NCBI RefSeq assembly: GCF_036088315.1
Contig: NZ_CP107996.1
Coordinates: forward strand, 5,105,501 to 5,169,500
Length of the DNA: 64,000 bases
Direction: 5' to 3'
From: Streptomyces sp. NBC_00344
GTDB taxonomy: Bacteria; Actinomycetota; Actinomycetes; Streptomycetales; Streptomycetaceae
The position numbers and the translations under genes are program-made. The notes beneath the pieces are model-generated. The model had not been told where the DNA came from. It saw nothing but the letters and a program-made list of their open reading frames with translations, and searched no databases. Below are positions 25,224 through 33,765 of the stretch, piece by piece (the first letter of the stretch is position 1; each line of letters begins with the position of its first letter).

Positions 25224-26476
25224 GGAATCTCCATTGTCACCATGGTCGGGCCGCCAACGGGGCTGCTGACTGCCAGTACGCCGTCGAATGTACCCAGTCG
25301 GCGTTCGATTCCGCTCAGGCCCGACCCCCGTCCGATCGCCGCACCACCCCGGCCGTCATCGGTGACCGACATCCGCAGCATGCCCTCCCGGTGGTGGATG
25401 TCGATCCAGATCCGGTCCGCGCCCCCGTGCTTCACCGCATTGGTCAGGGACTCGCTGACCGCGAAGTACGCGGCCGACTCGGCCGGCGCGTCGACCCGGC
25501 CCGCCATCTCCACGGACACCTCGGTGGGAACCGGCAGCCGCAGCGCGAGAGCCCGTACCGCGTCACCGAGACCCCGCTCGGCGAGAACCGGCGGATGGAT
25601 ACCGCGCACCAGGTCACGCAGTTCGGTCAGGGCCTCGGCAGAGGACTCACGGGCTGTCGACAGCATCTTCCTGGCCTGCGCGGGGTCCTTCTCGATGAGC
25701 GCCTCGATGGTCGAAAGATTCATCCCCATGGCGACCAGCCTGGCCTGCGCCCCGTCGTGCAGGTCCCGCTCGATCCGGCGCAGTTCGGCTGCCGAGTTGT
25801 CCACGGCGTCGTGCCGGGTCTCGGTCAGCCGGTCGATGCGCTGAGCGAGTTCGGCCTCCTTGGTCGGGGCGAGCGACGACGCGGTCAGCCTGAAGTGCGC
25901 GGTGACCAGGGCACGGGCGAAGCGCGTACCGAGAAGTATCCAGCAGCATCCGAGCAGCGCCGCGAGGAAGGCCGTGAACCAACCGGTGACCGGCACGAAC
26001 CCGTACCACAGGCCGCCACCCGCCTCGCTGATCGGCCTCCACAGACCGCACAGCAGCACCATCCCGAAGAGTCCCTCGGCGAGTACGCCGGGTGGCAGGA
26101 TCGCGAGCACCGCGCCCGCTGTCATGTCGACGAGCAGCCACTGCAGATCCCGCCAGGTCGCCGGATCCTTGAGCATGAGCATGCAGCGCTCGACGCCGCC
26201 TGTGACGCCCTTGCGCATGTCATCCGGAAACGGCCGGTAGGGGACCGGGATCCGCGTCCCTGCCCACTGTGCCGCGAGCAGCCGGCGCTGATTGGCGTGC
26301 GCACGTACCAGCTGGAGCACGGCAGGGGTGGTGAAGACGCCGACGCCGACAGGGATCAGGGAAATCGAGACGGCAGCCAGGGTGAAGAGCGTGATGGACC
26401 CGATGAGGGAGATCAGTGTCAGCGCCAGCCCCTGGGCGGCAGCCAGTGCGGCGTCGCGTGCCGTCGTCGCGTTCAT
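25187..26476 (-). CDS. sensor histidine kinase (HisKA_3 type)
   Basis: 429 residues; ATG 26476 behind GAGAGGGAC. The N-terminal half holds several membrane helices (LALTLISLIGSITLFTLAAV near 15-35, then helices around 110-200). The phospho-acceptor His lies in IERDLHDGAQARLVAMGMNL. The ATP-binding domain has SLTNAVKHGGADRIWI (N box), VTDDGRGG and GSGLSGIERRLGTF. This is the kinase family that pairs with NarL-type regulators, here the overlapping downstream gene. The sensor region is like the DUF418/permease-like type found beside transporters. The signal may be a membrane-active compound exported by the MMPL protein. Confidence 0.92.
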   Translation of the reverse strand: MNATTARDAALAAAQGLALTLISLIGSITLFTLAAVSISLIPVGVGVFTTPAVLQLVRAHANQRRLLAAQWAGTRIPVPYRPFPDDMRKGVTGGVERCMLMLKDPATWRDLQWLLVDMTAGAVLAILPPGVLAEGLFGMVLLCGLWRPISEAGGGLWYGFVPVTGWFTAFLAALLGCCWILLGTRFARALVTAHFRLTASSLAPTKEAELAQRIDRLTETRHDAVDNSAAELRRIERDLHDGAQARLVAMGMNLSTIEALIEKDPAQARKMLSTARESSAEALTELRDLVRGIHPPVLAERGLGDAVRALALRLPVPTEVSVEMAGRVDAPAESAAYFAVSESLTNAVKHGGADRIWIDIHHREGMLRMSVTDDGRGGAAIGRGSGLSGIERRLGTFDGVLAVSSPVGGPTMVTMEIPCALSSPKTSSC

Positions 26477-26571
26477 GGTGAGTCCCTCTCGTCCTCGGCC
26501 GGTTGAGTGCCGGCGCGGCACCCAGTCTGGCCGCAGAGGGGCAGCCGGGTCATGGGGCCGGCCACCCGGGT

Positions 26572-26597
26572 GGGGGGTGTAGGTGGCAACACCCCCC
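26572..26597. promoter_or_regulatory. inverted repeat, candidate response-regulator site
   Basis: GGGGGGTGT and ACACCCCCC (9-bp perfect arms, 8-nt spacer) lie between the divergent kinase and MMPL genes, 41 bases upstream of the MMPL -35 hexamer. That is the right place for an activator of NarL/LuxR type. The linkage to the adjacent regulator is inferred. Confidence 0.5.
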
Positions 26598-26637
26598 GGC
26601 CTCGCTCTGCGGCTCCGCGGAGGGGGGCCCGGACGGC

Positions 26638-26666
26638 TTGGGGCCGGGGCGCCGGCTTTCTAGCGT
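26638..26666 (+). promoter_or_regulatory. promoter of the MMPL gene
   Basis: TTGGGG (26638-26643), a 17-nt spacer and TAGCGT (26661-26666) fit a vegetative Streptomyces promoter with a weak -35. It stands 44 bases before the MMPL start. Confidence 0.5.
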
Positions 26667-26709
26667 CGGACACGACCTGTTCGGCACCTACCTCTGGGGG
26701 CGAAACGCC

Positions 26710-28830
26710 ATGCGGTCCAACCTCGCGGCCCGTATCGGTGTGTGGAGCGCACACCACCGCAAGACGGCCATCCTGGGCTGGCTGCTCTTCGTCGTGCTCG
26801 CCACGGGCATCGGCGGCGCATCCGGCATGATCGAGATGTCCGAATCCGAGAACGGCGCCGGCGACTCGGCGCGGGCCGCCCGCATCCTCGACGACGCGGG
26901 CCTCAGCCGCCCGGCCGGCGAGATGGTCATGGTCTCCGCCAGAAGGGCCGGTCAGTGGCGGCAGGCCGCGGCCGAGCTGCGGACCGCCGTGGCGAGGACC
27001 GGCCAGGTGCAGAATCTCGCGGCGCCCGTCGCCTCAAAGGACGGCAAGGACGCACTGATCACCTTCGACATGAAGGGGGACGCCGCCTCATCGGCCGACC
27101 GGGTGCAGCCGGTGCTCGACGCGGTGTCCGGCGTACGGGCGGACCGGCCGGACGTCACGGTGTACCAGTTCGGCGAGGCGAGTGCGGGCAAATGGCTGGG
27201 AGACCTGCTCTCCAAGGACTTCCGGAGCGCGGAGTTCACCGCCGTACCGCTGGCGCTGGGCATCCTCCTGGTCGCCTTCGGGGCCGTGGTGGCCGCACTG
27301 CTCCCGGTGGGGCTCGCACTCACCGCGTGCATGGCCGCCTTCGGACTGCTGACGCTCGCCAGCCACCGGCTGCACCTCTTCCAGACCACCTACTCCGTGA
27401 TGTTCCTGATGGGCTTCGCGGTGGGTGTCGACTACTGCCTCTTCTATCTGCGCCGCGAACGGGACGAGCGGGCGGCCGGCCACGACGCCGGGACCGCGCT
27501 GCGGATCGCCGCCGCGACCAGCGGGCGTTCCGTGCTGGTCTCCGGGCTCACGGTGATGGTCGCGATGGCCGGTATGTTCTTGTCCGGTCTGATGCTGTTC
27601 AAGGGGTTCGCCCTCGCCACCATCGTGGTGGTGTTCATCGCGATGCTCGGCTCGGTGACGGTGCTGCCCGCGCTGCTCTCCTGGCTCGGCGACCGCACGG
27701 ACGCCGGGCGGGTGCCCTTCCTCGCCCGGCGTCGCACACGGGGCGTGCGCCGCAGTGGGGGGATCGCCGGCACACTCCTCGGGCCCGTGCTGTCGCGACC
27801 GAAGTTCTTCGCGGCCGGCGCGGTCGTCGTCCTGCTGTCCCTGGCTGCTCCCGCTCTCGGTATGAAGACGGAACAGCTCGGCATGGAGAAGCAGTTCGGG
27901 TCGTCGTCCCAGCTCTCGGTGGCCTACCGGCACATCGCCCACACCTTCCCCGGCGGGCCCGCCCCGGCGCGGGTGGTGGTACAGGCTGACGACATCGGAG
28001 CACCGCGGGTACGCGCGGCACTGTCCGGCTTCGACGGGGTGACCGTCCACAAGAAGCAGAACGTCGCCGAGATCGAGGTGCCGCTGCCCGGAGGCCGGGC
28101 CGCTCTGGCCGAGCTGCGTGACCACCGGGTTCCGGCGGCCTTCGGCGGTACGGGCGCCCGGGCCTATGTGACGGGGGAGCTGGCGGGCTCGGTGGACTTC
28201 ACGGCCCAGCTGAAGCGCGGCATCGTCCCGGTGTTCGCCTTCATCACGGTGGTGACCTTCCTGCTGATGCTGTTCTGCTTCCGCTCCTGGGTCATCGCCG
28301 TGACATCGATCCTGCTCAACCTGGGCTCGGTGGCGGCCGCTTACGGAGTGATGACCGCCGTCTTCCAGTACGGCTGGGGAGCCTCGCTCATCGGCTCGGA
28401 GAAGGCGGGCGCCATCGAGTCCTGGATGCCGCTGTTCGTCCTCGTCGTTCTCTTCGGTCTTTCGATGGACTACCACGTGTTCGTGGTGTCCCGGATCCGG
28501 GAGGCGCACGACCGCGGGCTGAGCACCGGCGAAGCGGTCGGCGAAGGCATCCGGCGGACCGCGGGTGCCGTCACCGGCGCAGCGGTGATCATGGTCGCGG
28601 TGTTCTCCGTCTTCGGGACGCTGTCGATGCAGGACATGCAGCAGATGGGTGTCGGCCTCGCGGTCGCGGTCCTGCTGGACGCCACCGTCGTACGGATGGT
28701 TCTGCTGCCGTCGGTGATGACGCTCCTCGGCGAACGCAACTGGCCCGCCAGGAAGGGCTCCGCACGACTGCCGGGTCCGGAGCGCGGGGACGAGTACGAC
28801 GAGGGGCACCGGGCGCCGGCCGGGGTCTGA
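26710..28830 (+). CDS. MMPL family RND transporter
   Basis: 706 residues from ATG 26710. Two similar halves each have one helix, a large exposed loop, then a five- to six-helix bundle. The first half shows KTAILGWLLFVVLATGIGGA and the MMPL core MFLMGFAVGVDYCLFYLRRE; the second shows LFVLVVLFGLSMDYHVFVVS. The Asp-Tyr pairs in these helices are the proton-relay residues of MMPL/RND pumps. The family exports lipids, lipopeptides or drugs using the proton gradient. It is divergent from a two-component system with a promoter and inverted repeat between, so expression is probably induced by that pair. Confidence 0.93.
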   Translation: MRSNLAARIGVWSAHHRKTAILGWLLFVVLATGIGGASGMIEMSESENGAGDSARAARILDDAGLSRPAGEMVMVSARRAGQWRQAAAELRTAVARTGQVQNLAAPVASKDGKDALITFDMKGDAASSADRVQPVLDAVSGVRADRPDVTVYQFGEASAGKWLGDLLSKDFRSAEFTAVPLALGILLVAFGAVVAALLPVGLALTACMAAFGLLTLASHRLHLFQTTYSVMFLMGFAVGVDYCLFYLRRERDERAAGHDAGTALRIAAATSGRSVLVSGLTVMVAMAGMFLSGLMLFKGFALATIVVVFIAMLGSVTVLPALLSWLGDRTDAGRVPFLARRRTRGVRRSGGIAGTLLGPVLSRPKFFAAGAVVVLLSLAAPALGMKTEQLGMEKQFGSSSQLSVAYRHIAHTFPGGPAPARVVVQADDIGAPRVRAALSGFDGVTVHKKQNVAEIEVPLPGGRAALAELRDHRVPAAFGGTGARAYVTGELAGSVDFTAQLKRGIVPVFAFITVVTFLLMLFCFRSWVIAVTSILLNLGSVAAAYGVMTAVFQYGWGASLIGSEKAGAIESWMPLFVLVVLFGLSMDYHVFVVSRIREAHDRGLSTGEAVGEGIRRTAGAVTGAAVIMVAVFSVFGTLSMQDMQQMGVGLAVAVLLDATVVRMVLLPSVMTLLGERNWPARKGSARLPGPERGDEYDEGHRAPAGV

Positions 28831-28840
28831 GCGCACGCAC

Positions 28841-28890
28841 CGGCAACGGGCCGCCCCAGGTCCCCCGGGACCTGGGGCGGCCCGTTGCCG
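28841..28890. terminator. very strong bidirectional terminator
   Basis: A 24-bp perfect inverted repeat (28841-28864 against 28867-28890) with only two bases between the arms stands between the convergent MMPL and wHTH genes. Arms begin CGGCAACGGG and end CCAGGTCCC. Confidence 0.85.
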
Positions 28891-28905
28891 GTCCGCCGAA
28901 ACCGG

Positions 28906-29442
28906 TCAGGGTGCGTACTTGTAGCCGACGCGCCGCACCGTCTGGATCGCGTGACGGTGCTCGGCGCCCAGCTTGCGGCGCAGGCGTGCGACATGGACAT
29001 CGACGGTCCTGCCGTCGCCGACGTGTCCGTAGCCCCACACGGTGGTCACCAACTGGTCGCGGCTGTGCACCCGGTGCGGATGAGCGACCAGGTGCGCGAG
29101 GAGTTCGAACTCCAGATAGGTGAGATCGAGTGGCTGCCCGTCGACGGCAGCCGTGCGCTCCTCACTGTCGATCCGCACCGGGCCGCCCGGCTGCGCCCCG
29201 GTAACGGGCACGACCGGGGCGGGCGCCGGGTGATCGGCCGGCACGAGCACCAGATAGCCGATCATCGGCGGCCGGCCGGGCACGGAGGGGAGGATGTGCT
29301 GGGGTGCGGGCAGCCAGGTCGCACCCGGCGGGAGGAAGTCGGCGATCTGGACCACCTCGTCACGGTCCACGGCCCGGAGCCGGTTGCGGTGGAGCGGAAG
29401 AGGGGTGGCGGTCGCAGCGGAGAGGGAACGGGTGTCAGCCAT
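28906..29442 (-). CDS. OmpR-type winged-helix DNA-binding protein without receiver
   Basis: 178 residues. The first 85 are Pro-rich and show no receiver domain (LPPGATWLPAPQHILPS, GYLVLVPADHPAPAPVVP). Residues 90-178 form a complete OmpR/PhoB C-terminal domain: LDLTYLEFELLAHLVAHPHR, SRDQLVTTVWGYG, RTVDVHVARLRRKLG, VRRVGYKYAP. It therefore binds DNA but cannot be phosphorylated in the usual way. It lies downstream of glnII and a 58-residue gene on the same strand. GlnR itself is a receiver-like OmpR-type protein with an atypical acceptor, so a link to nitrogen control is possible though unproven. Confidence 0.88.
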   Translation of the reverse strand: MADTRSLSAATATPLPLHRNRLRAVDRDEVVQIADFLPPGATWLPAPQHILPSVPGRPPMIGYLVLVPADHPAPAPVVPVTGAQPGGPVRIDSEERTAAVDGQPLDLTYLEFELLAHLVAHPHRVHSRDQLVTTVWGYGHVGDGRTVDVHVARLRRKLGAEHRHAIQTVRRVGYKYAP

Positions 29443-29522
29443 GAGTGGTCAGCTCTTTCGCGCAGAGAGTTCGTCGGGGGGACGTACGTCGAGCGCGCCG
29501 GGCGAAGACCTGCGAACAGGCT

Positions 29523-29699
29523 TTAGAGGACCGGCGCCTGCGTCGCGTGGCAACACACCCGGTCGAAGTCATGGTGCTGACGGGACGGCCAGAACGGCTC
29601 GAGGTCGCTGCGACCCGCCGAGGTGTTCCGGTAGCTGTCCATGAGCCCATTGAAGCAGATGTCGGCGGCCGGCAGCAGGGTCTTCTCGGCAGGTGACAT
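29523..29699 (-). CDS. 58-residue hypothetical protein between glnII and the wHTH gene
   Basis: ATG 29699 to TAA 29523-29525 gives 58 residues beginning MSPAEKTLLPAADICFNGLM and containing DSYRNTSAGRSDLEPFWPSR and HHDFDRVCCHATQ. Nearly every codon ends in G or C, as in real genes here, which the other frames do not show. It lies 100 bases behind glnII and 80 bases before the wHTH gene on the same strand. The paired His and Cys (HHDF, CCH) could bind metal. The ribosome site is weak (GGGCGGG). No family recognised; too short for common length cut-offs. Confidence 0.55.
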   Translation of the reverse strand: MSPAEKTLLPAADICFNGLMDSYRNTSAGRSDLEPFWPSRQHHDFDRVCCHATQAPVL

Positions 29700-29798
29700 T
29701 CGCGGGCCCGCCCGCAGGCCCGTCGAGGTCCCGCTGTCAGCCGGTTCTTGTTCCTGTGCGTGCCGGTGTCCGCGGCCCTCCGTGAGCCGGGGCTGTCC

Positions 29799-30827
29799 TC
29801 AGACCTGTCCGGCCTTCTCCAGCGCGGTGCAGCAGGTGTCGACGATCAGCCGGGTGACGACATACGGGTCGACGTTTGCGTTCGGCCGGCGGTCCTCGAT
29901 GTAGCCCTTCCGGTCCTGTTCGACCTGCCAGGGGATACGGACCGAGGCGCCGCGGTCGGAGACGCCGTAGGTGAACTCGTTCCACGGAGCGGTCTCGTGC
30001 AGACCGGTCAGCCGGTCATCGATGCCCGCGCCGTAGTTCTTCACATGGTCCATCGGCTTCGAGCCCTCGCCCAGCGACTCGCAGGCGGTGATGATCGCGT
30101 CGTAGCCCTCGCGCATCGCCCTGGTCGAGAAGTTGGTGTGCGCGCCCGCACCGTTCCAGTCACCCTTCACCGGTTTCGGATCCAGCGTCGCCGAGACATT
30201 GAAGTCCTCGGCCGTCCGGTAGAGCAGCCAGCGGGCGACCCACAGCTGGTCGGAGACCTCGAGCGGGGAGAGCGGACCCACCTGGAACTCCCACTGGCCC
30301 GGCATGACCTCGGCGTTGATGCCGGAGATGCCGAGACCGGCCGCGAGGCAGTGGTCCAGGTGCTTCTCGACGATCTCGCGGCCGAAGATCTCGTCGGCGC
30401 CGACACCGCAGTAGTACCCGCCCTGCGCTGCCGGGTAGCCCCCCTCGGGGAAGCCGAGCGGCCGGTGGCCGTCGAAGAAGGTGTACTCCTGCTCGATACC
30501 GAAGATCGCGTCCTGTCCGGCGAACCGCTCGGCCACTGCGGCCAGCGGGGCACGGGTGTTGGACTCGTGCGGTGTCATGTCGATGTCGAGCACCTCGCAC
30601 AGCACCAGGATGTGGTCGCCGCCGCGAATGGGGTCCGGACAGGTGAAGACCGGCTTGAGCACCCGGTCGGACGCGTGGCCCTCGGCCTGACTGGTGCTCG
30701 ATCCGTCGAAGCCCCAGATCGGCAGGTCCGCACCCCCTGCCATGATCTTCGTCTTGGAACGGAGCTTGGCGGTCGGCTCGGTGCCGTCGATCCAGATGTA
30801 CTCGGCCTTGAACGTCACGGAAGCCAT
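29799..30827 (-). CDS. glnII: glutamine synthetase type II
   Basis: 342 residues, the usual length for eukaryote-like GSII. The start ATG 30827 gives MASVTFKAEYIWIDG; the frame stays open upstream for more than 1 kb but that part is antisense to the next gene. Hallmarks: LPIWGFDGSSTSQAEG, FGIEQEYTFFDG (metal-binding Glu), GINAEVMPGQWEFQVGP, GAGAHTNFSTRAMREG and NRPNANVDPY-like ending RRPNANVDPYVVTRL. It makes glutamine from glutamate, ammonia and ATP in the cytoplasm, beside GSI (glnA at 42303). In Streptomyces it is repressed when nitrogen is plentiful and controlled by GlnR; a GAAAC-containing site lies upstream. Confidence 0.97.
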   Translation of the reverse strand: MASVTFKAEYIWIDGTEPTAKLRSKTKIMAGGADLPIWGFDGSSTSQAEGHASDRVLKPVFTCPDPIRGGDHILVLCEVLDIDMTPHESNTRAPLAAVAERFAGQDAIFGIEQEYTFFDGHRPLGFPEGGYPAAQGGYYCGVGADEIFGREIVEKHLDHCLAAGLGISGINAEVMPGQWEFQVGPLSPLEVSDQLWVARWLLYRTAEDFNVSATLDPKPVKGDWNGAGAHTNFSTRAMREGYDAIITACESLGEGSKPMDHVKNYGAGIDDRLTGLHETAPWNEFTYGVSDRGASVRIPWQVEQDRKGYIEDRRPNANVDPYVVTRLIVDTCCTALEKAGQV

Positions 30828-30894
30828 CCTTTGCGGGTGCGCCAGGTCTGTGGCCGCAGCATCGCAATCCGCGATTTCCCGTCCGTTGCTCAGG

Positions 30895-30925
30895 TGTGAA
30901 CGACACGTTTCCCGTGTTTCCACCG
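30895..30925 (-). promoter_or_regulatory. possible GlnR site of glnII
   Basis: On the glnII strand the sequence reads GGAAACACGGGAAACGTG with a following GTTCACAC, about 70-100 bases before the start. Two GAAAC elements and a GTTCAC resemble GlnR half-sites, but their spacing is not the 11-bp period of the consensus. It also overlaps the start region of the divergent oxidoreductase. Confidence 0.35.
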
Positions 30926-30953
30926 TGCGAGCCGATGGCGGACACTGACCGGT

Positions 30954-31877
30954 ATGACAACGCCATCCGTGAGCAAGCTCCCCACCGCGCCGCTCCGTAT
31001 CGGGCTCCTCGGCACCGGCCCCTGGGCGCAGTCCACCCACGCCCCCGCGCTCGCCGCCCATCCCGGTGCGGAACTCAGCGGCGTTTGGGGCAGGCGCCCG
31101 GAGGCGGCGGCCGAACTGGCCGCCGCGCACTCGACGACGGCATACGACGATGTGGACGCCCTCTTCAAGGCGAGTGACGCCGTCGCGGTCGCCCTCCCGC
31201 CGGACATCCAGGCCCCGCTCGCGGCCCGCGCTGCCGCCGCCGGATGCCATCTGCTGCTCGACAAGCCGGTCGCCACGACGGCCCGCGGCGCCCGGGACGT
31301 CCTCGAGGCGGCCGAACGCGCGGGTGTCGCCTCCGTTGTCTTCTGCACCATGCGCTTCGCCCCGGGAACGGCTGCCTGGATCAGTGAACAGGCCGCGGTG
31401 GACGGCTGGTTCGTCGGCCGGGCCGAGTGGCTCGGCGCGCTTTTCTCCCCCGGTGCGGACAGCCCGTACGCCGCGTCGCCGTGGCGCAAGGAGAAGGGCG
31501 GGCTGTGGGACGTGGGCCCGCACGCGCTCTCGGTGCTGCTCCCGGTGCTCGGCGACGCCACCCAGGTGACGGCGGCCGGTGGCCCCGGCGACACCGTCCA
31601 GCTCGCGCTGCGTCACGCCTCGGGCGCCTCCAGCTCCATCACGCTCAGCCTGAGCGCCCCGGTCAGGGCATCGGGGGTGGCCGTCGAGTTCCGCGGTGAG
31701 CAGGGCGTGGCGACCCTGCCCGAGGGCGGTGGCGGAGCGCTGGTTCCGTTCGCCGCCGCTGTCGACGCCCTGCTGGAGTCCGTACGCACCGGGATCGCGC
31801 ACCCCTGCGATGTGCGGTTCGGCCTGCGGCTCACGGAGATCCTGGCGGCGGCGGAGCAGCAGCTGCACCACAGCTGA
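30954..31877 (+). CDS. Gfo/Idh/MocA family oxidoreductase
   Basis: 307 residues from ATG 30954. The Rossmann motif LRIGLLGTGPWAQSTHAPAL is at residues 14-33, and LLDKPVATTARGARDVLEAA (the EKP-like motif, here DKP) near residue 100. The C-terminal half has WRKEKGGLWDVGPHALSVLL, matching the catalytic GGxxxDxGxHxxD pattern with the first Asp and His kept. Members oxidise or reduce sugars and related alcohols with NAD(P). The gene is divergent from glnII with only about 125 bases between. Substrate unknown. Confidence 0.9.
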   Translation: MTTPSVSKLPTAPLRIGLLGTGPWAQSTHAPALAAHPGAELSGVWGRRPEAAAELAAAHSTTAYDDVDALFKASDAVAVALPPDIQAPLAARAAAAGCHLLLDKPVATTARGARDVLEAAERAGVASVVFCTMRFAPGTAAWISEQAAVDGWFVGRAEWLGALFSPGADSPYAASPWRKEKGGLWDVGPHALSVLLPVLGDATQVTAAGGPGDTVQLALRHASGASSSITLSLSAPVRASGVAVEFRGEQGVATLPEGGGGALVPFAAAVDALLESVRTGIAHPCDVRFGLRLTEILAAAEQQLHHS

Positions 31878-32033
31878 CCAGCCGTGCCCGGAAGGCCCGA
31901 AGCCGGCCGGCGAGGAGTCGGGGACCTGGGCGGCGACGGCGCCCGGGGAACATCCCACCGGAGGCAAGGGGAAGGTCGAGAGCCGCAGTCCGGTGAACCT
32001 TCCGGGCCGGAGCACCGGCCGCCGGAGCCCTGG

Positions 32034-32393
32034 TCACCGGCCGAGCGCATCCCTGACCGCTTCGTCCGTGCGCCCCACCACGGCCGTTCCGTCCTCCGCC
32101 GTGATGATCGGCCGCTGGATCAGCTTCGGGTGTCCGGCAAGCGCCGCGATCCAGCGGCCCCTGGCAGCCTCGTCACGAGGCCAGTCCGCCAGCGAGAGCT
32201 CCTTGGCCTCCGCCTCCTGTGTCCGGGTGATGTCCCAGGGCTCGAGCCCGAGACGGCCGAGCACCTCCCGGATCTCGTCCTCACTCGGGACGTCGTCCAG
32301 GTAGCGGCGGACGGTGTACGAGGCGCCTTCGGCATCCAGCAGGCTGATCGCGCTCCGGCATTTCGAACAGGCGGGATTGATCCAGATCTCCAT
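32034..32393 (-). CDS. ArsC/Spx-like thioredoxin-fold protein
   Basis: 119 residues from ATG 32393. The start MEIWINPACSKCRSAISLLD shows the Cys-x-x-Cys of ArsC-family reductases; RPIITAEDGTAVVGRTDEAV is the usual Arg-containing C-terminal motif. Characterised relatives reduce arsenate with glutaredoxin, or bind RNA polymerase (Spx). There is no ars operon here, so arsenate is not implied by context. Convergent with the oxidoreductase upstream. Confidence 0.85.
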   Translation of the reverse strand: MEIWINPACSKCRSAISLLDAEGASYTVRRYLDDVPSEDEIREVLGRLGLEPWDITRTQEAEAKELSLADWPRDEAARGRWIAALAGHPKLIQRPIITAEDGTAVVGRTDEAVRDALGR

Positions 32394-32511
32394 GGGCCAA
32401 AGGTACTTCAGAGGTCCGCCGAACCGCTCTGGCCAGGGGCTTTTGTCAGTGGTGGGCAGTAAAATGGAAGCAGTTCGTGAGGGTCCCACCACCAGCGCCT
32501 GGAGGTCGCCG

Positions 32512-32769
32512 ATGGCCGTCGCCACGTATCCGACGGAGCCGCTCCTCAAGAAGCCCCTGCCCGCCGGAAAACCACGTGACTGGTATGTCTCGCACAACCG
32601 CAGGCTGAAGGCGATGCGCCTGGCCATCGCCCTGCTCGACTCGGGTGTCTACCTTCCGTCCCAGGCACCGGACGGCAGAATACGGTCCACCGCGGCCCGT
32701 ATCGGCATCCACCCGCCGTCCGACACCACCTGCCGGATGGTTCGTTTCCTGATCCGCTACGGGCGCTGA
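32512..32769 (+). CDS. small basic hypothetical protein
   Basis: 85 residues; ATG 32512 with an ideal GGAGGTCGCCG just before. The product is basic and helical (DWYVSHNRRLKAMRLAIALL, IRSTAARIGIHPPSDTTCRM, VRFLIRYGR). The even spread of Arg and a possible helix-turn-helix suggest nucleic-acid binding, but I know no family. A -10-like TAAAAT lies at 32460. Convergent with the YihY gene. Confidence 0.75.
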   Translation: MAVATYPTEPLLKKPLPAGKPRDWYVSHNRRLKAMRLAIALLDSGVYLPSQAPDGRIRSTAARIGIHPPSDTTCRMVRFLIRYGR

Positions 32770-32789
32770 GAGCCCGGCGCCCCACGGCG

Positions 32790-33632
32790 TCACTGTTCCG
32801 CCCGGCCGGTGGGTGCCCGCATCCGCACCCACCGGTCGAACGGCGTCTCGCGCGCCACCACATGGCCCAGCGCGATCCCCACCGTGATGCAGGTGAACAG
32901 GGTGATCAGCCAGGACAACATGGTGAACACCGCGCCCAGCGGGCCGAACTGATCGGTACTCCGCTGCAGTATGCGCGGCATGTACAGGCGTGAACTCCAG
33001 GTCAGCGCGACCACCCCGGCTGCCGTGAGCACCGCTCCCGGCAGCAGGGGCAGCCAGTCCACCCGGCCCGCGAGCAGTAGCCGCTGGGTCCACCACCACA
33101 GCAGCAGACTGGCCAGCAACGACAGCGGTACGCCGACCCAGGGTCCGGCGTCGAGGTTGATGTGCAGGGCCCCCTGCGTGAGCAGCGCGACAAGCCAAAC
33201 CCCCAGCCAGGCCAGCCAGCGCCAGGCGATCGACCGCAGTCCGGCAGCCGGCAGATGCCAGGACCGTTCACAGACCCGTTGCAGCGCCCGGCTGCACGCC
33301 GTCGCCGAAAGCAGGGTCACTACCGCCCCGACGGCCCCGGAGGCCTCCTTCGCCTCTCCTTCCTCGGCGCCGAGGACCTTCTGCACGTCATCGAGCGAAC
33401 TTCCGTCGAGTCCCATCACCGCATGGAGTGAGGTGATCAGCTGATCGCGTACGTACTGCGGCGCGAACGCGCCGATGACGAACAGCACCGGGACCGCGGA
33501 GAGAAACGCCTGGGCGGCAAGCCGGGTGGCGGAGTCGAGGATATTGACCGAGGCGAGCTGGCGGAGCACCCGGACGGCGAGAGGTGCCGGACTGCGGATG
33601 GCCCGAGCGGCAGAGGTGAACAGCTCACGCAT
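32790..33632 (-). CDS. YihY/BrkB-family membrane protein
   Basis: 280 residues from ATG 33632 (CAGGG nine bases upstream). Six hydrophobic helices in the YihY pattern: AAQAFLSAVPVLFVIGAFAP, GAVGAVVTLLSATACSRALQ, WLAWLGVWLVALLTQGAL, PLSLLASLLLWWWTQRLLL, LLPGAVLTAAGVVALTWSS, and FTMLSWLITLFTCITVGIAL. Function in bacteria is unresolved; it was once mis-named ribonuclease BN. No operon partner is evident. Confidence 0.88.
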   Translation of the reverse strand: MRELFTSAARAIRSPAPLAVRVLRQLASVNILDSATRLAAQAFLSAVPVLFVIGAFAPQYVRDQLITSLHAVMGLDGSSLDDVQKVLGAEEGEAKEASGAVGAVVTLLSATACSRALQRVCERSWHLPAAGLRSIAWRWLAWLGVWLVALLTQGALHINLDAGPWVGVPLSLLASLLLWWWTQRLLLAGRVDWLPLLPGAVLTAAGVVALTWSSRLYMPRILQRSTDQFGPLGAVFTMLSWLITLFTCITVGIALGHVVARETPFDRWVRMRAPTGRAEQ

Positions 33633-33765
33633 GCCGTCTACCCTGAGGTCCGCCCCGCGCGGCGGCGGGGCGGACGCGCGCGGCATTGGGCTGATACCCG
33701 GCGTCGTGGGGGCCCGAGCCGTCGTGCCGTGGCCCCGGCGTCTGTCCGGGGCACGAGCCTTCGTG

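Noticed and set aside
27088..28836. 582-codon minus-strand frame opposite the MMPL gene
   Set aside because: Gln/His/Arg-rich shadow; the MMPL protein is unambiguous on the plus strand.
30828..32015. Upstream extension of glnII giving 738 residues
   Set aside because: The extra 395 residues are antisense to the Gfo/Idh/MocA gene; MASVTFKAEYIW is the family start.
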